Shown: positions 1 through 8,349 of the stretch, piece by piece | Position numbering within the stretch: the stretch's first letter is position 1 | How the letters are laid out: each line of letters starts with the position of its first letter | Assembly: GCA_015066105.1 (NCBI GenBank) | Contig: SVOY01000014.1 | Coordinates: 1-64,000, forward strand | DNA length: 64,000 bases | Direction of reading: 5' to 3' | Origin: Oscillospiraceae bacterium | GTDB lineage: Bacteria; Bacillota; Clostridia; Oscillospirales; Acutalibacteraceae | Translations under genes and position numbers: made by a program | Notes under the pieces: model-generated | Told to the model about the DNA's origin: nothing | The model's input: the letters and a program-made list of their open reading frames with translations, nothing else | Databases searched by the model: none

Positions 1-45
1 ACGAGAGCGGCTGTTTGAAATAGTAATGCGATGTCAAACCTCTGT

Positions 46-118
46 GCCGACTTTTAGTCGGCGAGCCAGTAGGCGGCCCTTATAGGGCCTGTGCAAACCA
101 CCAGTTCAACTGGTGGTT
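46..118. repeat. Cluster of three adjacent hairpins
   Basis: Three perfect inverted repeats follow each other: 46-51/57-62 (GCCGAC, loop TTTTA), 75-80/84-89 (GGCCCT, loop TAT) and 96-106/108-118 (AACCACCAGTT). This layout is reminiscent of structured ends of IS200/IS605-type or REP-like elements, but no transposase is visible and the window starts here, so the identity is an inference. Confidence 0.5.
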
Positions 119-159
119 ATGATTTTGGTTTATGCGGTCTGCACCTTTTTTACAGCCCC
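96..159 (-). repeat. Dispersed repeat R3, copy 1
   Basis: A constant box, read on the minus strand as GGGGCTGTAAAAA followed by TGCAGACCGCATAAAC (127-159), sits beside a perfect hairpin (96-118). The same box recurs at 27067-27094 and 50407-50421 beside unrelated hairpins. It lies downstream of the GH3 gene, so it may also help end that transcript. Confidence 0.6.
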
Positions 160-177
160 TTTATTTATGTTTACGGT

Positions 178-193
178 GCGTGATGCATCACGC
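178..193. repeat. 16-bp perfect palindrome after GH3 stop
   Basis: GCGTGATGCATCACGC is its own reverse complement and lies 20-35 bp past the GH3 stop codon. It could be part of a 3' hairpin, but no U-tract follows on the minus strand. Confidence 0.4.
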
Positions 194-212
194 AGGGTTT
201 TAAGCTGATGAC

Positions 213-2630
213 TTACTTTCTGAAGCCGGAGATAAGCTTTTTGAAGCCGCCCTTTGTGCCGTTGCAAAGGTCAAGTATGCCTTCAACAGTTGTGGGTGAA
301 AGCAGACCGCCCGTAAAGCCGCTGAAGGAGCGAAGGGGCATATCCTTGATTGATTCCGTAATCATATCGGGGTTTTCGGCAGTGAGTGCAACAACCTTTG
401 CGCCGTTGCAAAGTATTTTGCAAAGAGCCTTTCCGAAGGGGCTTACGGCTACCTGTGAAACAGAGCTGTTGATTGTAAGGTTGCCCTTTACGAACTCGCT
501 GTTGTCGGGGATTTCTCTGCCGAGAACGGCCCTGAACTCGTCGTCAGTGACAAAGGTGGTGCTTTCCATATTATAGTAGCAGGGTGCGGACTCACTGTAA
601 TCGGGCACGGGTGCGTCGGGCTTTGCGGTGTTGACGCTTACTGCACCCTCAAGGCGGATATCCTTTGAGGAGGAGCCAACAAGAAGACCGTAGCTGCCGC
701 TTTCTGCGTGCCAATCGCTGATAAGCACGTTATAGAAGCTGAAGGCCTTTTCGTCAAGGGTGATTTCAACGGTCTTTTCTTCCTTTGCTTCAAGGAATAC
801 CTTCTTGAAGCCCTTGAGCTCCTTTTCGGCCTTGTAGATTTTGCTTTCGGGATTTACAACGTAAACCTGAGCAACCTCGGCACCTGCTACCGTTCCCGTG
901 TTCTTCACCTTGAAGGAGAGGGTAAGAGTATCGCCCTCGGTGATTTCATTTTTGGAAAGCTTAAGGTCGCTGTATTCAAATGAGGTGTAGGAAAGGCCGT
1001 GGCCGAAGGGATACTTGACTGCCTTTCCGGCCTTGTCAAAGTAGCGGTAGCCTACGTAAATGCTTTCGCGGTATTCAACGGTTCTCGGGCCCATGGGGAA
1101 ATAGGCTGAAACAAGGTTGTCGTCGTTTGAAAGGGGGAAGGTTTCTGCAAGCTTACCCGAGGGATTTGTCTTGCCGTAGATGAGGTCATAGGCTGCCTCG
1201 CCGCCTGCCTGACCGGGGAGATACATATTGAGAATAGCCTTGGTCTTCTTTTCCCAGTCGCCGATTGTAATGGGTGAGCCGCAGGAAAGCACAACAATGA
1301 TGTTGTCGTTTACCTTTGAAAGCTCTTCAACAAGAACAGCGTGAGAAGCGGGCATATCCATATGCTTACGGTCAAAGCCTTCACTTTCAAAGGCATCCGT
1401 AAGGCCGATGAATACGAGAACGGCTTCCTTGCCCTTTGCGGCCTCGCAGGCCTCGGCAATGAGCTTTTTGCTGTAGCCGTCACCCTTTAAAGTGTAGCCG
1501 GGGGCATAGGTAAAGGCCTGTCCCTTGTTTTCCATTGCCTTTTTGAAGGAAACGGTCTTCCAGGCGTTGATATGGCTTGAGCCTGCACCCTGATAGCGGA
1601 GCTTATCTGCAAGTGCGCCGATAACGGCAACGCTCTGATAATCCTTAAGGGGGAGTGCACCCTCGTTTTTGAGAAGAACTGCCGACTGAGCGGCGGCCTT
1701 TTTTGCAAGCTCGTGGTGAGCGGCAAAGTCAATGTCGTAGCCCTCGCCCTCGTTTGCCTTACATTCAAAGGCAAACTTAATCATACGGTAAACGAGCTTA
1801 TCAACGTCCTCAATAGTTATTCTGCCCTCATCAAGGGCCTTTTTGATGTATTTGTTATTCATACCCTTGTTGCCGGGCATTTCAAGGTCAAGGCCTGCCT
1901 TGATGCCCTCAACGCGGTCGTTCACTGCGCCCCAGTCGCTGACAACAATGCCCTTGAAGCCCCATTCGTCGCGGAGAATATCCGTGAGCATTTTTTTGCT
2001 GTCTGAAAGGTAGGTGCCGTAAATTCTGTTATAGGAGCACATAACCGTTGTGGGCTGTTCGGTTTTAACAATGTGCTCAAAGGCGGAAAGGTAGATTTCG
2101 CGTAAGGCTCTGTCGTCAACAACGGAGTCAATGGACATACGGATGTGCTCCTCGTTGTTTGCGCAGTAGTGCTTGAGGCTTACACCAATGCCGTTTTTCT
2201 GAACACCGTGAACGTAAGCGGCACCGAGTCTTGCGGTAAGGAAGGGGTCTTCGGAGATGTATTCGAAGTTTCTGCCGCAAAGGGGACTTCTTTTGATGTT
2301 CACGCCGGGGCCGAGGACGGTTGTTACCTTGAGTGCCTTTGCCTCGTCGGCGATTGTTGCGCCTACCTGCTCAAGAAGGTCCGTATCCCATGAGGATGCG
2401 GTTGTAACGGCGGTGGGGAAGCAGGTTGAGGTTTCGGATTCCTGCATAATGTTTGTGCCGCCGGTCTGCTTTTCCTTGCGCATACCGTGAGGGCCGTCGC
2501 TCATCCATACCGAGGGTACGCCGAGACGGTCAATTTCCTGGGTAAGCCAGTAGGTCTTACCTGAAAGCAGGGAAAGCTTTTCGTCAAGGGTAAGCTTTGA
2601 AAGGATATCGAGATATTTCTGTTCTGACAT
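213..2630 (-). CDS. GH3 family beta-glucosidase
   Basis: Predicted glycoside hydrolase family 3 enzyme of 805 residues that removes terminal beta-linked glucose (or a related sugar) from oligosaccharides. No signal peptide is seen, so it probably acts in the cytoplasm on imported sugars. The order is the usual one: an (alpha/beta)8 catalytic domain with the nucleophile motif VVSDWGA (Asp about residue 232), an alpha/beta sandwich domain with ESEGFDR, which fits the acid/base loop, then an Fn3-like domain and a C-terminal tail of roughly 100 residues. The start at 2630 is chosen because AAAGGAGAA lies 6 bp upstream; an in-frame extension to 2702 has no ribosome binding site. It lies 82 bp after the 2713-3207 gene on the same strand and may be co-transcribed. 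Exact substrate cannot be read from sequence. Confidence 0.9.
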   Translation of the reverse strand: MSEQKYLDILSKLTLDEKLSLLSGKTYWLTQEIDRLGVPSVWMSDGPHGMRKEKQTGGTNIMQESETSTCFPTAVTTASSWDTDLLEQVGATIADEAKALKVTTVLGPGVNIKRSPLCGRNFEYISEDPFLTARLGAAYVHGVQKNGIGVSLKHYCANNEEHIRMSIDSVVDDRALREIYLSAFEHIVKTEQPTTVMCSYNRIYGTYLSDSKKMLTDILRDEWGFKGIVVSDWGAVNDRVEGIKAGLDLEMPGNKGMNNKYIKKALDEGRITIEDVDKLVYRMIKFAFECKANEGEGYDIDFAAHHELAKKAAAQSAVLLKNEGALPLKDYQSVAVIGALADKLRYQGAGSSHINAWKTVSFKKAMENKGQAFTYAPGYTLKGDGYSKKLIAEACEAAKGKEAVLVFIGLTDAFESEGFDRKHMDMPASHAVLVEELSKVNDNIIVVLSCGSPITIGDWEKKTKAILNMYLPGQAGGEAAYDLIYGKTNPSGKLAETFPLSNDDNLVSAYFPMGPRTVEYRESIYVGYRYFDKAGKAVKYPFGHGLSYTSFEYSDLKLSKNEITEGDTLTLSFKVKNTGTVAGAEVAQVYVVNPESKIYKAEKELKGFKKVFLEAKEEKTVEITLDEKAFSFYNVLISDWHAESGSYGLLVGSSSKDIRLEGAVSVNTAKPDAPVPDYSESAPCYYNMESTTFVTDDEFRAVLGREIPDNSEFVKGNLTINSSVSQVAVSPFGKALCKILCNGAKVVALTAENPDMITESIKDMPLRSFSGFTGGLLSPTTVEGILDLCNGTKGGFKKLISGFRK

Positions 2631-2712
2631 GTCTGTTCTCCTTTGATTATATGTTTTTACGGTAGCAAGAGTGAATAGCGGACAGTATATCTGACTACTC
2701 ACTACTGATTAC

Positions 2713-3207
2713 TTATTTTTTGTGGTATCTCAGGTGGCAGATATCGTCACCGTTTGCAATGGTTTTGGGAAGGTCAAGCTCTGCACCGTAGCGTTCGCCG
2801 ATGCCTCTGTCGCCGCACATTGCAATATCGCAAAGCATTGCAATTTCGTCGTCACTGCAGCCTGCCTTCTGCCAGGCCTTTACAAGGGGGCAGTAGTGGA
2901 AGTGGATTTCAAGCTCATCGTCTGTGCTGTTTTTGATGTCCATTTCAAAAACCCACTGAGCGGCCTTTGTGAAAAGAGTTTTGCGAAGGCCTACAAGTGA
3001 ATCGGTCTTTCCCTTTTCAACAAGCCCCTTGCCCTGCATAAGTCCGCAGCGCTTTACTGCAGCCGAGCCGAAATCTCTGGGGTCAAGGCCTCTTTTCTGT
3101 GCCTCGTCGCAAAGAAGGTAGAGCCAGGTAGCCCTGTGCTCAAGCTGCTCGCGTACTGCCACGATAAGGGGGTTTTTGATTTTTGCTTCATTTTTAACTT
3201 TGCTCAT
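2713..3207 (-). CDS. L-2-amino-thiazoline-4-carboxylic acid hydrolase-like protein
   Basis: A 164-residue cytoplasmic protein resembling the ATC hydrolase family (PF14196), which in Pseudomonas opens the thiazoline ring on the route to L-cysteine. Family-like features are the HYCPL segment in the middle, a conserved Asp/Cys region (DIAMCGDRG) and the C-terminal GDDICHLRYH. In gut Firmicutes members of this family are common and mostly uncharacterised, so the reaction is uncertain. The start is supported by GGGAGG seven bases upstream. It precedes the GH3 gene on the minus strand and is divergent from rpsO; no clear functional link to either is evident. Confidence 0.65.
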   Translation of the reverse strand: MSKVKNEAKIKNPLIVAVREQLEHRATWLYLLCDEAQKRGLDPRDFGSAAVKRCGLMQGKGLVEKGKTDSLVGLRKTLFTKAAQWVFEMDIKNSTDDELEIHFHYCPLVKAWQKAGCSDDEIAMLCDIAMCGDRGIGERYGAELDLPKTIANGDDICHLRYHKK

Positions 3208-3395
3208 TTTATTTCCTCCCGGATTTTAAACAATTTTTTTTATTATATCATCATATATATTATTTTTAAATACTTTATTGAAAAAAGTTTTGCAAAATTG
3301 TGTTTGACAAGGGCAAAATATAATAAGCAGAGGCCTTTTATGGTAAATCCATAAAAAAATCGGAAAAAGAGACCGAAGTTTTTTGTGTTTTGCTC

Positions 3396-3424
3396 TTTAC
3401 TTTTTAAATTCGCTGTGGTATAAT
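3396..3424 (+). promoter_or_regulatory. rpsO promoter
   Basis: TTTACT (3396-3401), a 17-bp spacer and a perfect TATAAT (3419-3424). Transcription would begin near 3431, leaving a leader of about 100 nt before rpsO. The rest of the 3208-3395 gap is AT-rich and shows nothing else clear. Confidence 0.7.
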
Positions 3425-3430
3425 CTTCAA

Positions 3431-3533
3431 GCATTGTGCCGATTACTCGGGTTGCGGGCTTTGCCCAGTGGGTATTTCACCTGCCGCAGTCTGGGGGTCA
3501 GGCGAATGAAAATTTTATTTGAGGTGAAAAATC
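3431..3533 (+). promoter_or_regulatory. Structured rpsO leader
   Basis: The roughly 100-nt leader is GC-richer than the DNA before it and can fold. It contains a GGGC/GCCC hairpin (3459-3469 region), a CCTG...CAGG helix further on, and a GGTATTTCACC segment that could pair with the GAGGTGAAA ribosome binding site. S15 autoregulation through leader RNA is established in several bacteria; applying it here is inference. Confidence 0.4.
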
Positions 3534-3800
3534 ATGATGACAAAGGAACAGAAGACAGCAATTATCAAAGAATACGCTGCACATGAGGGCGACACAGGTT
3601 CACCCGAGGTACAGATTGCTCTTCTCACTTACAGAATCAACAGCCTTACAGAGCATCTTAAGGTTAACAAGAAGGACCACCACTCACGTCGCGGCCTTCT
3701 TATGATGGTTGGTCAGAGAAGAAACCTTCTTGCATACCTTCAGAAGAACGACATCGAAAGATATCGTTCAATCATTGCAAGACTCGGCATCCGTAAGTAA
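3534..3800 (+). CDS. rpsO: 30S ribosomal protein S15
   Basis: 88 residues, the standard S15 length. It binds 16S rRNA in the central domain and forms the small-subunit platform. The diagnostic S15 core is present ([33 protein letters not shown]). GAGGTG lies seven bases before the first of two adjacent ATG codons, so the start may be either 3534 or 3537. It is followed by its own terminator and then pnp, an arrangement seen in many bacteria. Confidence 0.97.
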   Translation: MMTKEQKTAIIKEYAAHEGDTGSPEVQIALLTYRINSLTEHLKVNKKDHHSRRGLLMMVGQRRNLLAYLQKNDIERYRSIIARLGIRK

Positions 3801-3812
3801 TTGCATTCCTTT

Positions 3813-3848
3813 GGCAGGCATGAAAAGTTTCGTGTCTGCCATTTTTCC
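3813..3848 (+). terminator. rpsO terminator
   Basis: A GGCAG...CTGCC stem (3813-3840, with internal GAAA/TTTC pairing) followed by ATTTTT. It separates rpsO from pnp, though partial read-through is typical for this gene pair. Confidence 0.7.
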
Positions 3849-3987
3849 GTTATTTAATGCGGGGCAAAAAAATTGGATTAGCACTAAATTGAGCTTTGAA
3901 AAATGCTTCACGGCTGAATTTATTGCTAAACCACAGCCTCGCGTTGAGATAAATAAATTTTAAAGAAAGAAAAGCGAGGTAGAAAAC

Positions 3988-6165
3988 ATGTTTAACGAAT
4001 TCAGAAAATTTGAAACTACTCTTGCCGGCAGACCCCTTGTTGTTGAAACAGGCAAAATGGCAGGTCTTGCAGGCGGCTCATGTCTTATCCGTTACGGTGA
4101 AACAGAGGTTCTCTGTACCGCAACAATGGCTGCAAAGCCCCGTGAAGGTGTAGACTTCTTCCCTCTTTCAGTTGACTATGAGGAGAAGCTTTACTCAGTA
4201 GGCCGCATTCCCGGCTCCTTCCAGAGAAGAGAGGGTAAGGCAAGCGAAAAGGCAACCCTTTCCTCAAGAGTTATCGACAGACCCATCCGTCCTCTTTTCC
4301 CCAAGGATATGAGAAACGATGTTGGTGTTGTTGCAACCGTTATGTCAGTTGACCAGGACTGTCTTCCCGAAATCACCGCAATGATCGGTGTTTCCGTTGC
4401 AATCTCAATTTCAGAAATTCCCTGGGACGGCCCCATCAGCGGCGTTTCGGTAGGCCTTGTTGACGGCAAGTTTGTCATCAACCCCACAGAGGCTGAAAGA
4501 GCAAAGAGCGAAATGGCTGTTACCGTTGCTTCAACAGCAGACCTTGTTGCAATGATTGAAGCAGGTGCCAACGAAATTGACAACGAAACAATGTTCGACG
4601 GTATTATGTATGCCCACAAGGTTAACCGGGAAATCGTTGAATTCATCAAGGGTATCCAGGCTGAGGTAGGCAAGGAGAAGGTTCCCTTTGAATCACAGGA
4701 TCCCGCTCCCGAAATGTTTGAGGCTATCAAGGAATTCGCTATTGACGACGTTAAGTTTGCCCTTGACACCGACGATAAGAGAATCCGCGACGAGAGACTT
4801 AAGCCCGTATACGAAAAGGTACACGAGAGATTTGACGAGGAATATGCAGACGTAATCGAAAAGATTGACGAGTGTATGTACAAGCTTCAGAAGTACGTTG
4901 TAAGACGCTGGCTTCTTGACGAGGGCAAGCGTGTTGACGGCAGAGGCATCAACGATATGCGTCCTCTCAATGCTCAGGTTGACCTTCTTTCACGTGTTCA
5001 CGGCTCAGGTATGTTCACAAGAGGTCAGACTCAGGTTCTTACCGTAACAACCCTCGGACCTATGAGCGACGCTCAGCTTCTTGACGGCCTTGACAACGAG
5101 ACCGAGAAGAGATATCTCCACCACTACAACTTCCCCTCATACTCAGTGGGCGAAACAAAGCCCTCAAGAGGCCCCGGCAGACGTGAAATCGGTCACGGCG
5201 CCCTTGCAGAAAGAGCTCTTGTTCCCGTAATTCCCTCAGTTGAGGAGTTCCCCTACACAATCAGACTCGTTTCAGAGGTTCTTTCCTCAAACGGCTCAAC
5301 CTCACAGGCTTCAATCTGCGGCTCAACCCTTTCACTTATGGCAGCAGGTGTTCCCATCAAGGCTCCCGTTGCAGGTATCTCCTGCGGTCTTATCAGCGAG
5401 GGCGACCGCTTCATGACAATGGTTGACATTCAGGGCCTTGAAGACTTCTTCGGCGATATGGACTTCAAGGTTGCAGGTACAAAGAAGGGTATCACAGCTA
5501 TTCAGATGGACCTCAAGGTGCACGGCCTTACTCCCGAAATCATCAAGGAGGCCTTTGAAAAGACCTACGATGCAAGATGCAAGATTCTTGACGAGGTTAT
5601 GCTTCCCTGCATTGCAGAGCCCAGAGCAGAGCTTTCAAAGTATGCTCCCAAGATGCTTACAACAAAGATTGACGTTGAAAAAATCGGTGACGTTATCGGT
5701 AAGCAGGGTAAGGTTATTCAGAAGATTTGCGCAGAGTGCGAGTGTAAGGTTGACGTTAACGAGGACGGCTCAATCTTTGTTTCAGCCATTGACCTTGACA
5801 ACGCAAAGCGTGCAATCACAATCATTGAAACAATCGCTAACGACCCCGAGGTCGGTGCAATCTTCCGCGGCGTAGTTACAAGACTTATGAGCTTCGGTGC
5901 CTTTGTTGAAATTGCTCCCGGTAAGGAAGGTCTTGTTCACATTTCAAAGCTTGACGTCAAGAGAACCGAAAAGGTTGAAGACTGCGTAACAGTTGGCGAC
6001 GAGGTTATCGTTAAGGTGCTTGAAATTGACGATCAGGGCAGAATCAACCTTTCAAGAAGAGATGCCCTTATTGAAATTGAAGGTCTTGTTCCCGAGGATG
6101 ACGGTGAGGAAGCTCCCAGACGTCCCCGCGGCAACAGACCCGATCGCAGAGGCGGCAGAAGATGA
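3988..6165 (+). CDS. pnp: Polyribonucleotide nucleotidyltransferase (PNPase)
   Basis: 725-residue 3'-5' phosphorolytic exoribonuclease that degrades and polymerises RNA and normally forms a trimer. Two RNase PH-like domains flank an alpha-helical region (about residues 1-130 and 300-540). The second carries the active-site region RGPGRREIGHG and the SNGSTSQASICG segment. A KH domain follows (IGKQGKVI near residue 567) and then an S1 domain (about 621-690), ending in an acidic and Arg/Gly-rich tail. AGGT before ATG 3988 supports the start. It is 187 bp after rpsO and is followed by a duplicated terminator element. Confidence 0.97.
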   Translation: MFNEFRKFETTLAGRPLVVETGKMAGLAGGSCLIRYGETEVLCTATMAAKPREGVDFFPLSVDYEEKLYSVGRIPGSFQRREGKASEKATLSSRVIDRPIRPLFPKDMRNDVGVVATVMSVDQDCLPEITAMIGVSVAISISEIPWDGPISGVSVGLVDGKFVINPTEAERAKSEMAVTVASTADLVAMIEAGANEIDNETMFDGIMYAHKVNREIVEFIKGIQAEVGKEKVPFESQDPAPEMFEAIKEFAIDDVKFALDTDDKRIRDERLKPVYEKVHERFDEEYADVIEKIDECMYKLQKYVVRRWLLDEGKRVDGRGINDMRPLNAQVDLLSRVHGSGMFTRGQTQVLTVTTLGPMSDAQLLDGLDNETEKRYLHHYNFPSYSVGETKPSRGPGRREIGHGALAERALVPVIPSVEEFPYTIRLVSEVLSSNGSTSQASICGSTLSLMAAGVPIKAPVAGISCGLISEGDRFMTMVDIQGLEDFFGDMDFKVAGTKKGITAIQMDLKVHGLTPEIIKEAFEKTYDARCKILDEVMLPCIAEPRAELSKYAPKMLTTKIDVEKIGDVIGKQGKVIQKICAECECKVDVNEDGSIFVSAIDLDNAKRAITIIETIANDPEVGAIFRGVVTRLMSFGAFVEIAPGKEGLVHISKLDVKRTEKVEDCVTVGDEVIVKVLEIDDQGRINLSRRDALIEIEGLVPEDDGEEAPRRPRGNRPDRRGGRR

Positions 6166-6230
6166 TTTCGTACTGCCGATAACGGCACAGGAGCGGCGAC
6201 ACATTATAATCTATATTTTAAAGCATATAA

Positions 6231-6265
6231 AAAAGCCGACGGAGTATCGAACTTCGTCGGCTTTT
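6231..6265 (+). terminator. pnp terminator, first copy
   Basis: AAAAGCCGACG ... CGTCGGCTTTT hairpin, an 11-bp perfect stem ending in a T-run. Confidence 0.8.
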
Positions 6266-6420
6266 GTGTCGCCTTGACCTTTTTTCGCCCTCTCGCAGTA
6301 CCGCGTACAGCTTCGGGGCGAAGAAAAGGCCATCCTGCACCATTCTCGGCAGTACGGGTGGTTGCAATAACGGCACAGGAACGGCGACACGCTGTATTCT
6401 GTATTTTAAAGCATATTGTT

Positions 6421-6455
6421 AAAAGCCGACGGAGTATCGAACTTCGTCGGCTTTT
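6421..6455 (+). terminator. pnp terminator, second copy
   Basis: Identical 35-base hairpin to 6231-6265, in the second direct repeat. Confidence 0.8.
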
Positions 6456-6506
6456 GTGTCGCCTTGCCATTTTGCTCTGTCCGCCTAAAAAATTCACCTT
6501 TACCTA

Positions 6507-6535
6507 TTGACACGCCGTATGGGCTGTGCTATAAT
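6507..6535 (+). promoter_or_regulatory. Promoter of riboswitch and symporter
   Basis: A perfect consensus: TTGACA (6507-6512), 17-bp spacer, TATAAT (6530-6535). Confidence 0.85.
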
Positions 6536-6594
6536 CCCACTCGATATATAAATACCCCTGTGAAGCCTTATGAATTTTCATTAAGACAGAAGGT

Positions 6595-6690
6595 GAAGGG
6601 AGCTCTGGAGAATCCCGTGGCTTTTAAGTTAACGGGTGCCGAAGGTGTAAGGCAGAAATGCTGAATCTCTCAGGCAAAAGGATAGAGTCA
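6595..6690 (+). ncRNA. Glycine riboswitch aptamer
   Basis: Contains the conserved glycine-aptamer blocks CTCTGGAGA, GTGCCGAAGGTGTAA and CTCTCAGGCAAAAGGATAGAG split over 6604-6688. Only one complete aptamer is visible, so this is a singlet rather than the common tandem form. It lies in the leader of an amino-acid symporter gene, which fits glycine control of its expression. Confidence 0.92.
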
Positions 6691-6734
6691 ATATAAATGC
6701 ATAAAAGCGTCACTTTGTGCATATTGATTTTCCG

Positions 6735-6767
6735 GAGTTGCTGTTTATATAGCAACTTATTTTTTTA
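6735..6767 (+). terminator. Riboswitch expression-platform terminator
   Basis: AGTTGCT ... AGCAACT stem (6736-6757) followed by a T-rich run. It sits between the aptamer and the symporter, where ligand-dependent termination would act. A second hairpin (6688-6727, TCAATAT/ATATTGA) lies between aptamer and terminator. Confidence 0.7.
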
Positions 6768-6800
6768 TTTTACGGGCGGAAAATCCGCAAGGAGGACAAA

Positions 6801-8165
6801 ATGGACACATTACTCAGTATCGTCAAAACAATCAATATGTACCTTTCCGATTATATTCTGATTATTCTTTTAATCGGTGCAGGTCTCTTTTTCACCGTTA
6901 AAACGCGCTTTGTTCAGGTCCGTTGCTTCGGCGAGGGCTTAAAGCAGGTTTTCGGCGGCCTTTCATTCAGAAACAAGGATAAGAACGCAGGTCTTAATTC
7001 CTTTCAGGCGCTTGCCACTGCGGTTGCGGCTCAGGTGGGTACGGGTAACATTGTGGGTGCCTGCGGCGCTATCCTTACAGGCGGCCCCGGTGCTATTTTC
7101 TGGATGTGGATTATTGCCTTTTTCGGTATGGCAACAATTTATGCCGAGGCAGTGCTTGCCCAGGACACCAAGGTAAAGCAGGAGGACGGCACCTTTGCCG
7201 GCGGCCCCGTTTACTATATAAAAAAGGCCTTCCCCGGCAAGCTCGGCACCTTCCTTGCACGGTTCTTTGCAGTTTCAGCGGTTCTTGCCCTCGGCTTTAT
7301 GGGCGCAATGGTGCAGTCAAACTCAATCGGTGAATCCTTTGACACCGCATTTTCAATCCCCACATGGATAACAGGCCTTTTGATTGCTGCGATTTCTGCT
7401 CTTGTATTCCTCGGCGGCGCAAAGAGAATTGCCTCTGTTACCGAAAAGGTTGTTCCCGTTATGGCTGTCCTTTACCTTTTGGGCGGCGTTGCTGTTCTCG
7501 TTGCAAGAGCCGAGTATCTTCCCGAGGCAATAGGCATGATTTTCAAATACGCCTTCCGTCCCGATGCTCTTATCGGCGGCGGCATCGGCTACGCCCTTAA
7601 AACCGCTATCAGCCAGGGCGCAAAAAGAGGTCTCTTTTCAAACGAGGCAGGTATGGGCTCAACACCTCACGCCCACGCTCTTGCAGAGGTAAAAAAGCCT
7701 CACGACCAGGGTGTTGCCGCTATGGTCGGTGTGTTTATCGATACCTTTGTTGTGCTTACAATGACAGGCCTTATCGTTATTTCAACCCTTTATACCTCTG
7801 ACGGAATTCTTGCTGAGGGTGCCGCAAAGGGCGTTGAAAAGACCAATATGGCAATGCTTGCCTTCGGCAGGGTTTTCGGTAGCTCCGGCGCAAATATTTT
7901 TGTTGCAGTCTGTCTTTTCTTCTTTGCGTTTTCAACAATCATCAGCTGGAACTATTTCGGCAAAATCAACTTTGAAAGCCTTTTCGGCAAAAAGGCTCTT
8001 CCCGTATACTTTGTTATTGCAACCGTTTTCATTTTCCTCGGCGCGCTTGCCTCGAACAACCTTGTTTGGGAGCTTACGGATATGTTCAACCAGCTTATGG
8101 TGCTTCCCAACGTAATTGCAATTGTTGCCCTCGGGGGAATTGTTGCAAGGTCGGCCAAAAAATAA
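6801..8165 (+). CDS. Sodium:alanine/glycine symporter (AGCS family)
   Basis: 454-residue multi-spanning membrane protein of the alanine or glycine:cation symporter family, which imports small neutral amino acids with Na+. Family hallmarks include the N-terminal FQALATAVAAQVGTGNIVG region, GGPGAIFWMW and the KRGLFSNEAGMGSTPHAHA segment. Length is typical. AAGGAGG precedes ATG 6801. The upstream glycine riboswitch indicates that glycine is likely a substrate and that expression responds to its level; whether it is turned on or off cannot be decided from sequence alone. Confidence 0.92.
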   Translation: MDTLLSIVKTINMYLSDYILIILLIGAGLFFTVKTRFVQVRCFGEGLKQVFGGLSFRNKDKNAGLNSFQALATAVAAQVGTGNIVGACGAILTGGPGAIFWMWIIAFFGMATIYAEAVLAQDTKVKQEDGTFAGGPVYYIKKAFPGKLGTFLARFFAVSAVLALGFMGAMVQSNSIGESFDTAFSIPTWITGLLIAAISALVFLGGAKRIASVTEKVVPVMAVLYLLGGVAVLVARAEYLPEAIGMIFKYAFRPDALIGGGIGYALKTAISQGAKRGLFSNEAGMGSTPHAHALAEVKKPHDQGVAAMVGVFIDTFVVLTMTGLIVISTLYTSDGILAEGAAKGVEKTNMAMLAFGRVFGSSGANIFVAVCLFFFAFSTIISWNYFGKINFESLFGKKALPVYFVIATVFIFLGALASNNLVWELTDMFNQLMVLPNVIAIVALGGIVARSAKK

Positions 8166-8172
8166 TGCAGGT

Positions 8173-8203
8173 GGCTGTTGCGTTAATGTAACAGCCCCTT
8201 TTG
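8173..8203 (+). terminator. Terminator of symporter gene
   Basis: GGCTGTT ... AACAGCC stem followed by CCTTTT. Confidence 0.75.
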
Positions 8204-8281
8204 TATCTGCGTCATACGAAGCTGTGACGGAATATGCGGCCTTTAAATTATATTCACAAGCCTAAAATTCACCCTTACCCC

Positions 8282-8310
8282 TTGAAACCTTTAAAATATA
8301 ACTGTATAAT
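8282..8310 (+). promoter_or_regulatory. malQ promoter
   Basis: TTGAAA, 17-bp spacer, TATAAT. Confidence 0.75.
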
Positions 8311-8349
8311 ATATACTTAAGTTTATTAAAGCAGACGGATGTGAAACCA

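Larger units (their letters stand above)
6169..6466 (+). repeat. Duplicated-terminator element, copy A
   Basis: Directly after pnp there is CGTACTGCCGA (6169-6179), then a 98-bp unit (6179-6276) holding a terminator, then a 60-bp core (6281-6340), then TCGGCAGTACG (6346-6356), the exact inverse of the first motif, then a second copy of the unit (6367-6466). The core matches 57 of 60 bases of the element at 19637-19929, where the duplicated terminator is completely different. Confidence 0.75.

Noticed and set aside
4191-4883. 230-codon antisense ORF inside pnp
   Set aside because: Low-complexity Ser/Thr-rich shadow of pnp codons with no ribosome binding site or family resemblance.
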